Assembly: GCA_963575745.1 (NCBI GenBank)
Contig: CAUYUJ010015948.1
Span: forward strand, 767,681 to 831,680
DNA length: 64,000 nucleotides
Reading direction: 5' to 3'
Origin: Prorocentrum cordatum
Lineage: Eukaryota; Sar; Dinophyceae; Prorocentrales; Prorocentraceae
The translations under genes were made by a program, and so were the position numbers. Shown in pieces: positions 21,430 through 32,960 of this stretch (the stretch's first letter is position 1; each line of letters starts with the position of its first letter). Under the pieces are notes generated by a model. It ran no database searches. It was not told the origin of the DNA and worked only from the letters and a program-made list of their open reading frames with translations.

Positions 21430-23005
21430 TCGCACTGTAGTGTTGCAGCAGAAGTAGTGCACGACTGTAGTACGCAGGTACAGTAATAATGTCATCGAAC
21501 TCGAATGCTTTAGTGATAGTGCCGTCGGGAGAGTGATGTACTATTGTGGAATAGTGCTGTGCAGTTGTGGTCGTGGCATTGTACAAGCAATGCTGTAGTA
21601 CAGTACTCGTGTGAATTCTGCTCTACCATTGCTTGCCGTGAACTTGCTACAGTATTGTAATAAGAATACTCCAATGCCGTACGATCGCAGCACTGTTGTA
21701 ATTTGTTCTACGGTAGCGCTGTAGATGGTGGCGCTGTACTAGTCGTAGTACAGCACTGTATCAGTAGTACAACAATAGTGTACTCTAGTACTGTACTACC
21801 AGTACCCCGATACCGTGCTAAGCCAATCGTAGTAGTGTAAGGATGAAATGGCAGCGCTGTAGTAGTCATGTAGTTGCAGTCGGTACGTTAGTGGTAGTGC
21901 TGTAGGAAGAGTGCTGTGTTGTTGTGAGATTGTTTTCAGTTGTTGTAGAGGCACTGTAGAAGCCAGCGTGATTAGTACTCTACGGTTGCCCGCCGCCGGT
22001 GTACTGCAATACTGTAGTAGGAATACCCCAATGCCGTAGTATCGCGGCACTGCTGTAACAATTTGATACTGTAGTGCTGTAGTCGTGACACTGTAATGCT
22101 TGTGGTACAGCGCTGTAGCAGTAGTGCTGCGGTACTGGTAGTCTAGTACTGTGCTAGTAATACCCAAATACTGGCAGTAGGCAAAGTGGAACTCCAACAC
22201 TGGAACGGTCAAGCATGGGAACCGTACCCATAACGCCGCACTGTTGCAGTAGTACTGTATGAGAAGCGTTATAACGAAGCCGTAGGTCGTACCCTGGTAA
22301 AGAATTAATGGTAGCACTGCAGTGGCGGCTGTAGGGGTACAACAATATTGCGATACTATGGACATGCAGAAACCTTCTAACACGGCCGTACTGTTGTAGT
22401 AGTAGTGTTGCAGGAGTGAGTGCTGTAGCAGAAGTCGTACACGACTGTCGTACGTGGGTACAGTAGTAACGCCATCGAACCCGAATGCTTTACTGGTAGT
22501 GCTGTCGGAAGAGTGATGTACTATTGTGGAATAGTAATGTACAGTTGTAGTAGTGGTATTTTAGAAGCAATGCTCTCGTACAGTACTCGTGTGAATTATG
22601 CTCTACTATTGCCTACAGTGAAAGTACGACAATAATATAAAAAAAACTCAAATGCCGTACTATCGCAGCACTGTTGCAATACTTGTTCTATGTAGCGCTG
22701 CAGATGGTGACGCTGTACTAGTCGTAGTACAGCACTGTAGCAGTAGCGCTGCGGTACTGGTAGTATGGTACTGTACCAGTAATACTCAAAGATTGGCAAT
22801 AGCAAGCGTGGAAGTCCTACATTGGAGCGGTCAAACACGGGAGCCGTACCCTAACGCCGCATTGCCGTAGCAGTACTGTATTAGAAGCATTATAGCGAAG
22901 CCGTAGTGATACCCTGGTGAAGAATTAATGGTGGCATTGCAGTGACGGCTGTAGGAGTGGCACAGTATTGCGATACTTGCAGAAACCTTCTAATACGGCC
23001 GTACT
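21430..23005. repeat. Diverged internal duplication block between the two (TAG)n arrays
   Basis: Three related ~350-bp segments (about 21,430-21,800, 21,800-22,140, 22,416-22,764) share features such as ATGCCGTA.TATCGC.GCACTG and CTGCGGTACTGGTAGT. Two ~250-270-bp segments (22,140-22,415 and 22,765-23,005) share GAAGCCGTAG and AAGAATTAATGGT.GCA and end AAACCTTCTAA.ACGGCCGTACTG. The order is a-b-c-a'-c', so the block grew by segmental duplication. It contains no gene. Confidence 0.8.
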
Positions 23006-23216
<211 letters not shown>

Positions 23217-23398
23217 TTGCAGGAGTAGTAGTACTAGAAATGCTTTAGTAAGCATAATGTGGTAGTCTTGTGGTAGCAGCGATATCCGGATGATGTACTA
23301 GCATGCGTGTGGTGGGGGTGGTATTATTCGGTATTGTGAGTATCCCGCACCGAATCGACAAGCATGCAAAAAGGCTCACCCAACCCAGAGACAAAACA

Positions 23399-23428
23399 AA
23401 AAAAACGCAGGGGGCGGATTCGACCCTT
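23399..23428. repeat. 26-bp inverted repeat, right copy
   Basis: AAAACGCAGGGGGCGGATTC followed by GACCCT, the reverse complement of 20,041-20,066. It marks the right limit of the simple-repeat block. Confidence 0.75.
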
Positions 23429-24838
23429 TGAACCGCTTCAAGGTTGCTGTCTGCGCAGCAGGGCCCGACAACTTTTGGGTCATGTAAGCGTCAAGCTGGC
23501 CTATTAGCCCTGCCAATCAATGGCGGAGGGCGATGTTTGTGGCGCGATGTCGCGCCGCAGGGAGGGGTTGCGACATTTGTCCCTATTCTGAAACTGGAGA
23601 CGATGCCGCCCTGGGGCACTTCGCTGTGAGGTCTGTCCAGTGCGATCCTCAATTGCTCGCGCGTGTCCTGGCGCAGGGACCGATGTGGGGTCCATGGGGC
23701 GTCGGGCGCCCAGTCGGCGGCGTCGCGCGGAAACGCTCGGAGGAGACGTGTCGTTCGCGCCACATCGGGTTCCCACCAGCGAAGGTTGGGGGAGAAAACG
23801 AAGCGAATCCAGCGGTGGCTCCGAAGGCCTCCGCGGGCGTTCCCACCGGCGAGAGTTCTGAACTGATGTTGGCGTCAGGTGACTGAAACGGTCGAGTGCG
23901 CGCTAGGTCAAAACCCTGGGGTGTGTGATTGCGCTGGCGCAGAAGACTGGAAGGAGTTCATGACTGCTTCGAGCTCCGCATCAAGTCGAGCGTGGGCGCT
24001 GTGCTTTCCTGATAAGGGGGATTGCGGTGTCAGGCTTTGTCCCATTGCTCTCTCCGCGGCGTCGCGACGCCCGCGCGCCGTCGAAGAGCCAGCGCGCATA
24101 GAGGCATTGGTCCCCGTGGGGTCCCGCGCCATGCGGCAGGCTCAAAGGCGGCGCGGGGTGTCGCAACGGAGAGCGCAATCGAAGAGGCTGGTAACCTGTG
24201 TGCGAAGGTTGGCAACCGAAGAGTCGAACCTACCGTTTGGTCCGTAACCAGAGGATAATTGAAAATAAAGAAGAATCAATGTTCCCCAGGCGCCGCGCAT
24301 TGGGCGGCGCGCATGTCATCCAATACCTGCGCCGAGAGGATAGCAGGATCTATGGATAGAAAGGTGACATGAGCGGGTGTCACACACAATCGGCGTCCTC
24401 CGATGTGAGGGGCTGCGGGTTACAGCGAGCGCCGAGCCGCGGGATCGGGCGTATTACCATTGTGGCCGGAGGGGCTTTCTTGGACGGATCGGCGGTCAGC
24501 GTCGCTTCGGGGAATCGGGTCAAATCCAAATGTGCGTCGGGTCGGGCCCCGCTGGCACGGACTCGAGATCGAACCGGATCGGCTGCGTCAGGATGCATAA
24601 CAACGCCGCGCAACCATCGGGCCGCTCCGGATCGCCGGAATGTCGGTAATGTCGGAGTTGAATCGAATCGGGCTGGCAAGAACTGAAGTCGGATCGAAAT
24701 CGGCACTGCCCTTGGCAGCGCCATCGGATCGATCGGATCGCCCCTGGCAGCGCCTGAAGGTATTGGGGTCCTGCCCGCATCTCCGCCAAATGGCCGCGTT
24801 CTCATACCAGCCTCTTGCCGCTGGCGTGAGAGAGAAGT
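23429..24838. other. GC-rich stretch, possible coding remnants on both strands
   Basis: Several frames of 80-140 codons are open on both strands. The best candidates are a minus frame with DTREQLRIALDRPHSEVPQG (23,491-23,763) and another with RLDAELEAVMNSFQSSAPAQ (23,908-24,132), which could be remnants of one Gag-like protein. The support is only composition, so no gene is called. From 24,490 to 24,760 short GATCGGATCGG-like repeats occur. Confidence 0.3.
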
Positions 24839-25948
24839 AGCCTGGCGAAAGACTCAACCATATACAATTGTGAGCACCGCCGTTGTGAGTGTCCCCTTCG
24901 GTGGTTCCCCTGTCTGGGGCCACGAACCGCATGAAAGGTGTACCAAAAGTGGGGTGGGGCCGCCATGAGGGCGCTGCCACCGGGGCCATGGGGCCAGCCA
25001 GTGTGTGAAGGATGTGCCCGAATAGTTCGGGGCCGCCATGCGGGCGCTGCCACTGGGGGGGCCTCGTGCGGCGCCGTTTCGTGTCCCGTTCTTTCCCGCC
25101 TCTTTCAACCCTCCTTGATTCAGTTGCGCGTTGCGTTCCTGTCCGGCTGGGCCAGCACCCCAGGCCCTGCCGTTTTGCTTTCTTTTCCTTCCCTCTATGT
25201 CTTTGCGTCCCGGTGGCCGCGGCTCTGGGCAGCGTGCAGCGCGGAGTCCCCGCACCTCGCGCCGGTCGCCCCGAGGGAGTCCCGGCGACGCGCGCCATTG
25301 TGACGGGTGTGCTGGAATGGGCGGCGCGGACGCATGCGGACGTCGCCACTGAGGACTTGGGTGAAGTCCCGACGGGGCCACCACGAAACGTGTGACGGGT
25401 GTGCCGACATGGGCGGCGCGGACGCATGCGAACGGCAACATTGGGAAACGTGTGAAGGATGAGCCGGAATGGGTGGCGCGGGCGCATGCGAACGGCACCA
25501 CTGAGGCGTTAGGTGGAGATCCCGATGGGGACACGAAGCGTGTGAGGGGTGAACCGAAATGGGCGGCGCGGACGCATGCGACGGCACCATTGAGGCCTTA
25601 GGTGAAGCACTGGGGCCACGAAACGTGTGATGGGGTGCCGAAATGGGCGGCGTGGGCGCATGCGAACGGCACCATTGGAGCCTTAGGTGGAGCTCCCAAT
25701 GGGGCCACGAGACATGTGTGGGGTGTACTGAAATGTGCGGCGCGGACGCGTGCGAATGGCAACATTGGGGCCTTGGGTAGAGCTCCCTGTGGGGCCACGA
25801 AACGTGTGAGGGGTCTGCCGAGATGGTGGACTTGCGGAGAGCAGAAGCAAGGATGGGATGAGGGAGGGAGGGGGAGGGGGAGGAGGAGAGGAGACGCGGG
25901 GCGCTGTCTCTTCAAAACGAAGACCCAACACCACAGGATGGTTGGGAA
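24839..25948. mobile_element. Composite repeat, copy A (candidate non-autonomous element)
   Basis: It begins TAGCCTGGCGAAAGACTCAA, CCATATACAATTGTGAG and ends in a GA-rich tract, ACGCGGGGCGCTGTCTCTTC, AAAACGAAGACCCAACACCA, CAGGATGGTTGGGAA. Both ends recur in copy B (43,718-45,136). Between the ends lies a ~90-100-bp minisatellite (about six clear units, 25,290-25,830) with the core GGACGCATGCGAACGGCACC and GGTGGAGCTCCCAATGGGGC. CCAACCAT near the left end (CTCAACCAT here) and its complement ATGGTTGGG at the right end form a short terminal inverted repeat. It encodes no evident protein. Confidence 0.6.
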
Positions 25949-25969
25949 CACGTGCTCCCTGTCTGCCCG

Positions 25970-26940
25970 GCCGATCCGCCGTCCCCCTGCTTAGAGTCGG
26001 GGAGGGCGGGGCCGTGCCAGGGAAAAGGAACGAGCAGACATTCTCGGCGGTGCGCCGAGGGGGAAGCGACAGGAGACGGGCCTTCTCAGACGGCGGTGGG
26101 GCTTCGGAGAAGGCTTACGTGGAAAACTTCTCAGATGGCAAAAAGCTTTCTGAGCCTTCTGGGGAGGCCCGCCCCCTCTGCCTTGACCCCTTGCGCCGCC
26201 GACTTTCAGAGCCCCGAGTGATCAGGGCAGGGCGTGGTCAAGACGACTGTTGGTTCGCGCCTCCGGCTCGTGCACCAGGCTTTTACTGGATGACACTTTC
26301 CCCAAACTTTCCCGCATCGGCTTCTGCCGAACGTGCACTCCGTCCAGCACTTCTCCTGGCACAGGAGCGAACCTGGAGCAGCCTTTATAGAAGGCTTTCT
26401 CGCATCACGCGCGGATGCAGCCAGACAAGGCCCTGCCCAGACCAAGCGCATCCCAGATCATTCGATTGCCCGAGGCGTCGAGAGTTCGGCTACACGCAAG
26501 AGTGACCCTGGGCAAGAGTGACTGACCTTTGGTACGCGACTTTCGGGGGCAGCGGGGATGCCGAACCGGAGCGCGCACGCCGCTGCTATGGCATCGCATT
26601 CAGCCATCTGGGGACCCCCTGGTGCCCGCACCGAAGGTCACTCGAGCGAAAGGTCACTCTTTCGTATAGCCGAAGAGTGCGCGTGGCACGCAAGCCTACC
26701 ATGTCCGCACACGTCGCTGGCGCTCGCGGCCCTGCGTCGCCGAAGCACATCAGCTGCACTGGCTGCCAAAGCACTCGGGCCTACGCCGTAGGGCTGCCCA
26801 TTTTGTCTCTTCAAGGCCCTGCTCTCATGGCGAGGGTCTGTGGTGTGAGCTCCTTAGCCTCGTTTTTACAGTCTTCTTGTGCCCCCTTTCGTCCTGCCCC
26901 TCCATCCTTCTCCTCCTCCGCCCTCCCCCCTTCCCCGTCT
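25970..26940. other. No gene identified
   Basis: Mixed-composition sequence with an open plus frame of about 215 codons (25,858-26,505) that begins inside the tail of the composite repeat and has no recognisable domain or clear start. A second plus frame (26,518-27,054) runs into a (CTG)n tract. Neither is supported as a gene. Confidence 0.4.
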
Positions 26941-26949
26941 CTCCCTTCC

Positions 26950-26974
26950 TGCTGCTGCTGCTGCTGCTGCTGCT
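26950..26974. repeat. (CTG)n microsatellite
   Basis: Eight consecutive CTG triplets. Confidence 0.9.
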
Positions 26975-27139
26975 CATCATCCTCTTCCGTCCCGGTTAGG
27001 GCCATCCAGGAAGTGCAGAGAACAAATCTTCAGAAACATCAGAAAGGATCATAACATCAGACCGCCTCGGTAGTCTGTCGGTAAGCATACGGATGCTACT
27101 TGGTCAGCTCCTTCTACCTTCTCCTCTCCATGTCAAACA

Positions 27140-27400
27140 TACTCAAACTCCCCCTCCTCGTCCTCCTCCTCCTCCTCCTCCTCCTCCTCCTCCTCCTCCC
27201 ACGTAACCTATCCCCTTCCCCGCCCCCCTCCCCCTCCCCCTCCCCCTCCTCCTCCTCCTCCTCCTCCTTCTGCCTGCTGCGCCTCCTCTTCCTCCTCCTC
27301 TTCCTCCTCATCCTTCTCCTCCCTCTCCCCCTCCCCTTCCACCTCCTCCACTCCACCTCCTCCTCCGCCTCCTTCTCATCCTCCTCCATCCTGCTACTTG
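27140..27400. repeat. Polypyrimidine (CTC/CCT)n tract
   Basis: About 260 bp almost purely of C and T on the plus strand, mostly CTC and CCC triplets. A similar tract is at 28,555-29,000. Homopurine/homopyrimidine DNA of this length can form triplex structures. The poly-Leu/Ser/Pro frames are artefacts. Confidence 0.9.
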
Positions 27401-27594
27401 TAGAATGACTCCTCCATGTCGCGCCACTGAACGTGTCCGAAGGCCAACCTGGGCTTTTAACTTTAGCCTTCCTCGCAGTTCAATGCTCCGAAGAGTAACG
27501 TTTCCATCAGTTGCGGGGTCTTGACAACATTGCACCCTTGCGGCAGAATGCCCTACACAGCTTTACACACTTACGATAGGGGGCCGCGATGGAA

Positions 27595-27785
27595 GCTTTG
27601 GGATAGGGATGTGGGGCCAGGGATATAAGGCTAGGGATTTAGGGCTAAGGATCGGGATATAGGATACACATGGGGATAGAGATGAGGATCCGGATAGACA
27701 CTTGGAGCCAACGGGAGTAGAAATAATTGGAGACAATGGGGATAAATATAGAGATAAGGATACGGATGAGACCACGGTAGACAAT
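27595..27785. repeat. Degenerate AGGGAT / GGGATA hexamer-like repeats
   Basis: GGGATAGGGAT, GGATATAAGGCTAGGGAT, ATTTAGGGCTAAGG, GGATAGACA and similar near-matches run for about 190 bp. One position reads TTTAGGG, identical to a plant-type telomere unit, but without tandem repetition. Confidence 0.6.
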
Positions 27786-28470
27786 GGAAAACAACGGGAA
27801 ACAACGTCTCCCGCCCGGTTCTAGATCCGGCAACGCACCCACTCGTTCGGCAAGTTGTAACGGCAAATGTGGCTCTCGCCTTAGTGCCCCGCACCTTCGT
27901 TTGAATCAGCCTCAACTTGCTCAGATGGAGCCCAAGTCCGCCCGTTTCAATACGTGGCTCTCGCCGTAGCGCCGCCACATTCGTCTTAAATTCTGGCACC
28001 AATTACTCGGATGGAGGCCAGGTCATTTTCAAGCTGTGCCTCTCGTCTTATTTATGGCCCCGCACTTTTGTCCTGAATGCTTGCGACAAATTGCAATGGC
28101 GCCAATCGCTTTTCAATCAATCGCTCTCGCCGGATACTTCCGCATCCAATATCCCCACGCGTGCGAAACCGTGCAACACATGTGGAGGGAAGGTACATGT
28201 CAGAATGGGTGTATCGCCTGAGACTTCGCCACGTTGCATGACCAGAAATGGACCACAACCTGTGCAACGGCTGCATGGGTCGGGGTCTTTTTGAAGCCGG
28301 GATGTCGTTGGGCACCATCGTGAACTGTCAGACCACACCTCGTCGCACCCCTTGCAACTCGAAGGATAGAGGGTCAGCTCTCTCAAACGTAGCTCTCGCC
28401 TGAAGTGTGGGCCCATGGTGCGCTCGTCTTTCAAATCGGGCGCCTCGCGCAGTGGGATGTAATGCTGCAT
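27785..28470. repeat. ~84-bp tandem repeat, at least 6-7 diverged units
   Basis: The marker GGCTCTCGCC (or a near match) occurs at about 27,871, 27,956, 28,038, 28,122, 28,210 and 28,391, giving spacings of 82-86 bp and one double interval. Units share a following CCGCACCTTCGT-like and AATCAGCCTCAACT-like segment but are well diverged. Confidence 0.75.
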
Positions 28471-28554
28471 GTTTGTAGAGACTCATACGGAAGGGACTTG
28501 GGACGGGTGCGTGCATTGTGGTATCGTTGATCCATCTTGGGCTTACGTGCCTTG

Positions 28555-29000
28555 CTCCTCCTCCCTCCTCTTCCTCCTTCCCTCCTCCTCCTTCCATCCT
28601 CCTCCTCTTCCTCCCCTCCTCCTTCTACTCCTCCTGCCCGCCTCCTTGCCTCCTCGCCTCCCCGCCTCCCTCCTGCCTCCCTCGTCTTTCTCCCCCCTCC
28701 CGCGGTCAGGAGGATCCAGCCGCAGTCCCCCGCAGTCCCATGCCCGCCTCAAACGAAAAAGATCCCCTCCCCTCGACCCCGCTCTCCCCTCTCTTCCCCC
28801 CCCTCCCATCCACTCTTCCCCCCCCCCCCCCTCCCTCCCCATCCTGGGTAACGAACATGACCCCAGCCCCGACCCACGAGACCAACGCGGAGGTGAACTC
28901 CCGTGGGCCCTGGGAGGCGAACTCCCTCCCCCCCCTCCCCTCACTCCCCTTCCCTCCTTCCCCTTCGCTCTTCCCCCGCCCACTCCCCCCCCCCGCACCC
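28555..29000. repeat. Polypyrimidine (CCT/CCC)n tract
   Basis: Long runs of CCT, TCC and C-tracts, interrupted near 28,700-28,780 and 28,850-28,920 by ordinary sequence. Three long overlapping plus frames (Pro/Ser/Leu-rich) are low-complexity artefacts. Confidence 0.85.
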
Positions 29001-30190
29001 CCCACGCCCTCACTGCACGCTGCAGCTGCGGTCCCGGGTGTGCCAGCGCTCCTCTCCAGGGCGGACGGCGCCGGGAGGCCCCCCGAGGGGGAAGCCCACG
29101 GCGGTGCTCTGGTTACGGCAAGCTCGTGCCGTGACGGTCTTCGGCGTTGGCTTCTGACATGCATCGGGGATTGAGGTCGAGGTTCGGATCGGATATCGAA
29201 ATCGAGGTCGGGGCAACTTCTAGCCCTCTTCGAACTTCCGTGGGCCTCTTGAAGCCTCCAGAGACATGTGGGGACCTCCGTACGGCATGGTCGTGTCGTG
29301 AAGACCCTAGTGTTGACCTCTGACACCGCGTGGATCTTTCAACCTTGAACGATCGGCGGCTTTTCGATCGCCAGAGCGTTCCATGCTAGCCAATTCTGGG
29401 CCACTGGCGGTGTTCAACCTTGAACGACTGCGGCGGGGTCGCTGCCGCGTCGACACGACGCGAACCTCATGTACGTACAGTCATCGTGCTGACACGCGGA
29501 ACGCCAAGTAACAAATAAGGCACGAAAAGAGCTTTTCTGGATACGGCGAACCTCGACCACGAGCATGTTCCACGACCTGGATCCAGGGAACGTCATGAAA
29601 ACCAGAGCCCCTCCCGAAACCAAAATATTCCTTACGTCAGCGCTTTGCCGTGCATCTGCCTCGAGAGGGGCCCGCCGTGTTGCTCAAACGTCTGTCTGCG
29701 CGCGATTGTCATTTTCCTGGCCGCTGCCTGCCTCGGCAGGCAATCCTCGCTCGGCGGCGCCCCTTCCAAAGCGATGGTGGTCGACGTCGACGACAACGCC
29801 GTCATTGTTTCGGAATGTTTTGGGTCGTCATTTCTCTCCCTCCCCTTTGTTCCTGTCCTCCCCCGTTATCCCTCTGTTCGTTTGAGCAATGCACTGACAT
29901 CTGTTGTTTCCATCGCGCTGGTTACCTTAGCTATACCCTTAGGGCGTTTCTGGAGGTCACTGCCGGCACGGCTGAACACGGCTCAAGAGCCAGATCAAGA
30001 TCGACCCTGGGAGGTGTCACCCGGGAAGTCCTGGGGACCGATTGCGAACGGGCTTTGAAAGTCTGGGCCTCAGACAACGACTCGTGATGAGGAGCTGATG
30101 CTGGGAAGAAGGTCGAGAGCCGATAGGGCCCGTGACGTGAGAAAAAACACACACGACGTCGGAGGTCTGGGCCAACAGGAGAAACAACGA
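29000..30190. other. No gene identified
   Basis: Unique-looking sequence. One plus frame (29,645-30,058) has some protein-like stretches (RAIVIFLAAACLGRQ; SNALTSVVSIALVTLAIPLG) that could be membrane segments, but it has no homology I recognise and alternative frames overlap it, so it is not called. A 14-bp CAACCTTGAACGA-type sequence is repeated at ~29,339 and ~29,414. Confidence 0.4.
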
Positions 30191-30312
30191 GGAGGAATAG
30201 CATGACGCACATGATAATCATGGTGATGGACACGAGGATGAGGATGACGATGGGGATGAGGATGACGTGGGGAGGGAGGAGGAGGAGGAGGAGGAGGAGG
30301 AGGAGGAGGGTG
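30189..30312. repeat. GATGAGG / (GGA)n purine-rich repeats
   Basis: ATGATGG and GATGAGGATGACG steps followed by about 40 bp of (AGG)n ending at ~30,310. Confidence 0.85.
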
Positions 30313-30479
30313 CTTTTGCAGTGCGGGCATGAGCGTACCACTCTCAGCATTACCCTTCAGTGTCTTGTTCGATACTCGCGAGCAGTAGCATTTTACCACC
30401 GAGCCCTGTCCCAACACGGCGTTCAGAGCAACGCGCGCGAAATCGAGAACACGCCAGGTTGCTATGTTTCCCTTGCGGC

Positions 30480-31400
30480 CCCAAGAATTCCGGAGGACTC
30501 CTGCGGAATCCTGAAGGACCTGGCAGGGATTCTGAGCTAGTTAGGTAACTATTCCTGGAGGCTCCAGAGTCCCCTTAATCTTCTTCGACGATCCTGAAGC
30601 ATACTGGAAGGATCCCAGGAAGATGTCTGAAAGATTCCTCAAGGAATCCTGATCGGCACTTCGAGGTTCTGAGTGTCTCGGCGGACTGCTGGTGGTTGGT
30701 GAAGGCTCCTGGTGCTTCCTGAAGGAAAGGATTCCTAAAGAGGAGCTTGAAAGACTCTGGAGGAATCCTGCGAATTCCAAAAGGATTCCTGGAGATTCCT
30801 GCCAAACTCCAACAAATTCCTGCGGACTCCAAACGGTCCATTTGGATTCCGGGTGTTTCGTGAAGATCCCAGAGATGCCCTGAGGGTCAGAACGTCTTAG
30901 GTTCAGGCCGTTTTAGATTAGCTAAGCTGTTTGCGGCTGTCTTGGGTTGGGCCGTCTTGGGCTCTCTTGGGCCGTCTCGGGCCCCATTTGCTCTCGCTGT
31001 TTTTTGTTACCATGTGCAGTCGCGCAGCGAAGGGGCGCGCTGCCTGTAGCACTAACTACGCAGCCACTAGGGCCCCTTCCTGGCCACAAATGCCCCCCCC
31101 CCACATCATCATACCTTTGCACTTTGGGATCCGGTAGGTTTCTGCATAGCCCTGGGGATTCCTCAAACTTCCTTGGGATTCCTGAATGATTCCTGGAACA
31201 GATTCCTGAAGATTCTTGAAGGACTCGTGCCGGCTCCAGTCCACAAGGATTCCTTGAGCTCCTCGCCTGCTTCATTCAAGGTCCCTGAGGATTCCAATGA
31301 ATTCTTTGGGACTTCTCGCGATTCGCGTGGATCCCAAAGGTGTCCACGAGATTCCCGCGGAATCTCAAGGCATCCCACGAGGAGTTTGATGAGGTTGGTT
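30480..31400. repeat. Scattered GGATTCCTG / CCTGAAGGA motif region
   Basis: Between 30,480-30,890 and 31,130-31,400 the words GATTCCTG, AATCCTG, GGATTCC and their complements recur every 10-30 bp in both orientations. The middle (30,900-31,130) is different, with CTTGGGCCGTCTTGGG-type repeats. No gene is supported. Confidence 0.65.
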
Positions 31401-31799
31401 TCTTCCAGCGTTCTTGGGAAGCCTCTGTTTCACAACCTGGACGAACCATTGCGGTTTTCTTCGCGCCACCACTCATGTTGTCGAGTTTTCTCCGCGGCGC
31501 TGAAGAACCCCCCAGTTCAGGAATATCGCCGCCCCCGCAAAGACCGCGACACTTATCACCCGTATTCCGAAATTCCTTGGGACTGAGGGGTCGGGGGAAC
31601 GCGGGGGTTTGACGCGGCAGAGGTGGGTGACTTCTAAACAAATGAGGAGTTCTGTAGATTCGGCCTCTGCATTCGAGCGCAATGTTGAAGGCTCGCTGGG
31701 TTAGCTGATTGCGTGAACGCAAGTTATTAACTGACCCGGGAACACCGAGTCCCTGAGGCGGCAAGCACTCGGGCGCGCGCAGCATTCTATTTTGTACTG

Positions 31800-32960
31800 C
31801 GGCGCACTATGTTAAGGTGCAGTGTGGCATAGTGCGTTTTGTTTCGTATTTCGCGCGCGTGTGCGATGCAGCAGTCAATTGTGAATGGCCAACTTAGCTT
31901 GGAAATCACAACTGTCAAAACCAAGTGTTTCACTTGTGTTCTGGAGGCCCCATCATGTAATTATACATAGTTGCCCGCACTATCTCGTGCGCAAGTCGAA
32001 AACAAATCGGGAATGGCACACTTAATGTTAGAAGCTGGGTGGTGGAAACCAACTGTTCCACTCGCGCTCTGCAACCTAAGCGTGGACTAATGCATTGTGG
32101 CGCAATGCACTTACTAGATTGCTCGCACACGCAATACACGCGTAGGCAATGGCCATCTTCACTTCGAAAATTGGAGGGTGACAACACGTTGACCCACTCG
32201 TGTTTTAAAAGCCTCAACATGAACATATACATTGTGTCACAATGCGCTCTCCTTGTCGCCCGCACGTGCGCGCGCAATGCAACGCTGAATGGTGAACACC
32301 AACTGTTTGAATCGTGATAACCCATTGTCTCAACCGTATGTTGAAAACCCCAACACTAAATAATGCATTCTGAAATGGTACGCGTTGCTTATTGCTCGCG
32401 CGTGCGCGCAATGCAACACTCCAGACGGAATGGCAGACGCAGCTTCGTATCCAGGCGGCCTGAAGTGAAACATTGTATGATGACAACATGCACTTTCCTG
32501 ATTGCTCGTGCGCGCAGGTGCGTGCGCTCTCGCGTGCGTAATACGAACGCCAAAAAATGATGCCGATGCTCTGTGGCGTCATCTTGTTCATCATTGTCCA
32601 CACTCGCTTGTACGCGCGCGTGCGAACAATGAAGAACACGTCTTGCGAAGTAATGCGTGTCTCTCCATGCTGCGCCCCCCCATGACACGTCTGGGGCAAT
32701 AGGGTGTCACCATCCAGTTTTCGAAATTAAGATGGTCATTTGTTATGCTACATTGCGCACGCGGGGGCGCACACACGCACGCGGGGGCAATACGGACCCC
32801 GTATCGTCCCACAGTGCAGTATTACACGCTGAAGCCATGCGAACACGAATGAAGCACTTGGCGATCACCGTCCAGCTGTTTAAATTAAGATGGCAACTCT
32901 TTATTGTGACTGTTTTGTGCACGCGGACGCGCACGGTGCCACAATCAAATATTCCACGCT
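31800..32960. repeat. Diverged ~110-150-bp tandem repeats with a CGCGTGCGCGCAATG-like core
   Basis: Segments of the form GCATTGTGNCGCAATGC ... ATTGCTCGC.CGTGCGCGCAATGCAAC ... follow each other about eight times with much divergence. The core is rich in self-complementary CGCGCG words. ATs around the core and the regular spacing indicate an old satellite. Confidence 0.7.

Noticed and set aside
21005-21586. Poly-Leu, poly-Val, poly-Ser and poly-Tyr frames at the (TAG)n arrays
   Set aside because: Trinucleotide repeats read in different frames; no unique sequence.
27595-27785. Interstitial telomere repeat (TTTAGGG)n
   Set aside because: Only one exact heptamer is present; the rest is GGGATA-like and irregular.
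28469-29174. Two ~220-codon plus frames, Pro/Ser-rich
   Set aside because: They are produced by the polypyrimidine tract. Both frames and the opposite strand are open, typical of low complexity.
29645-30058. 137-codon plus frame with two hydrophobic stretches, a possible small membrane protein
   Set aside because: Another plus frame of similar length overlaps it, no homology or start context supports it, and surrounding DNA is non-coding.
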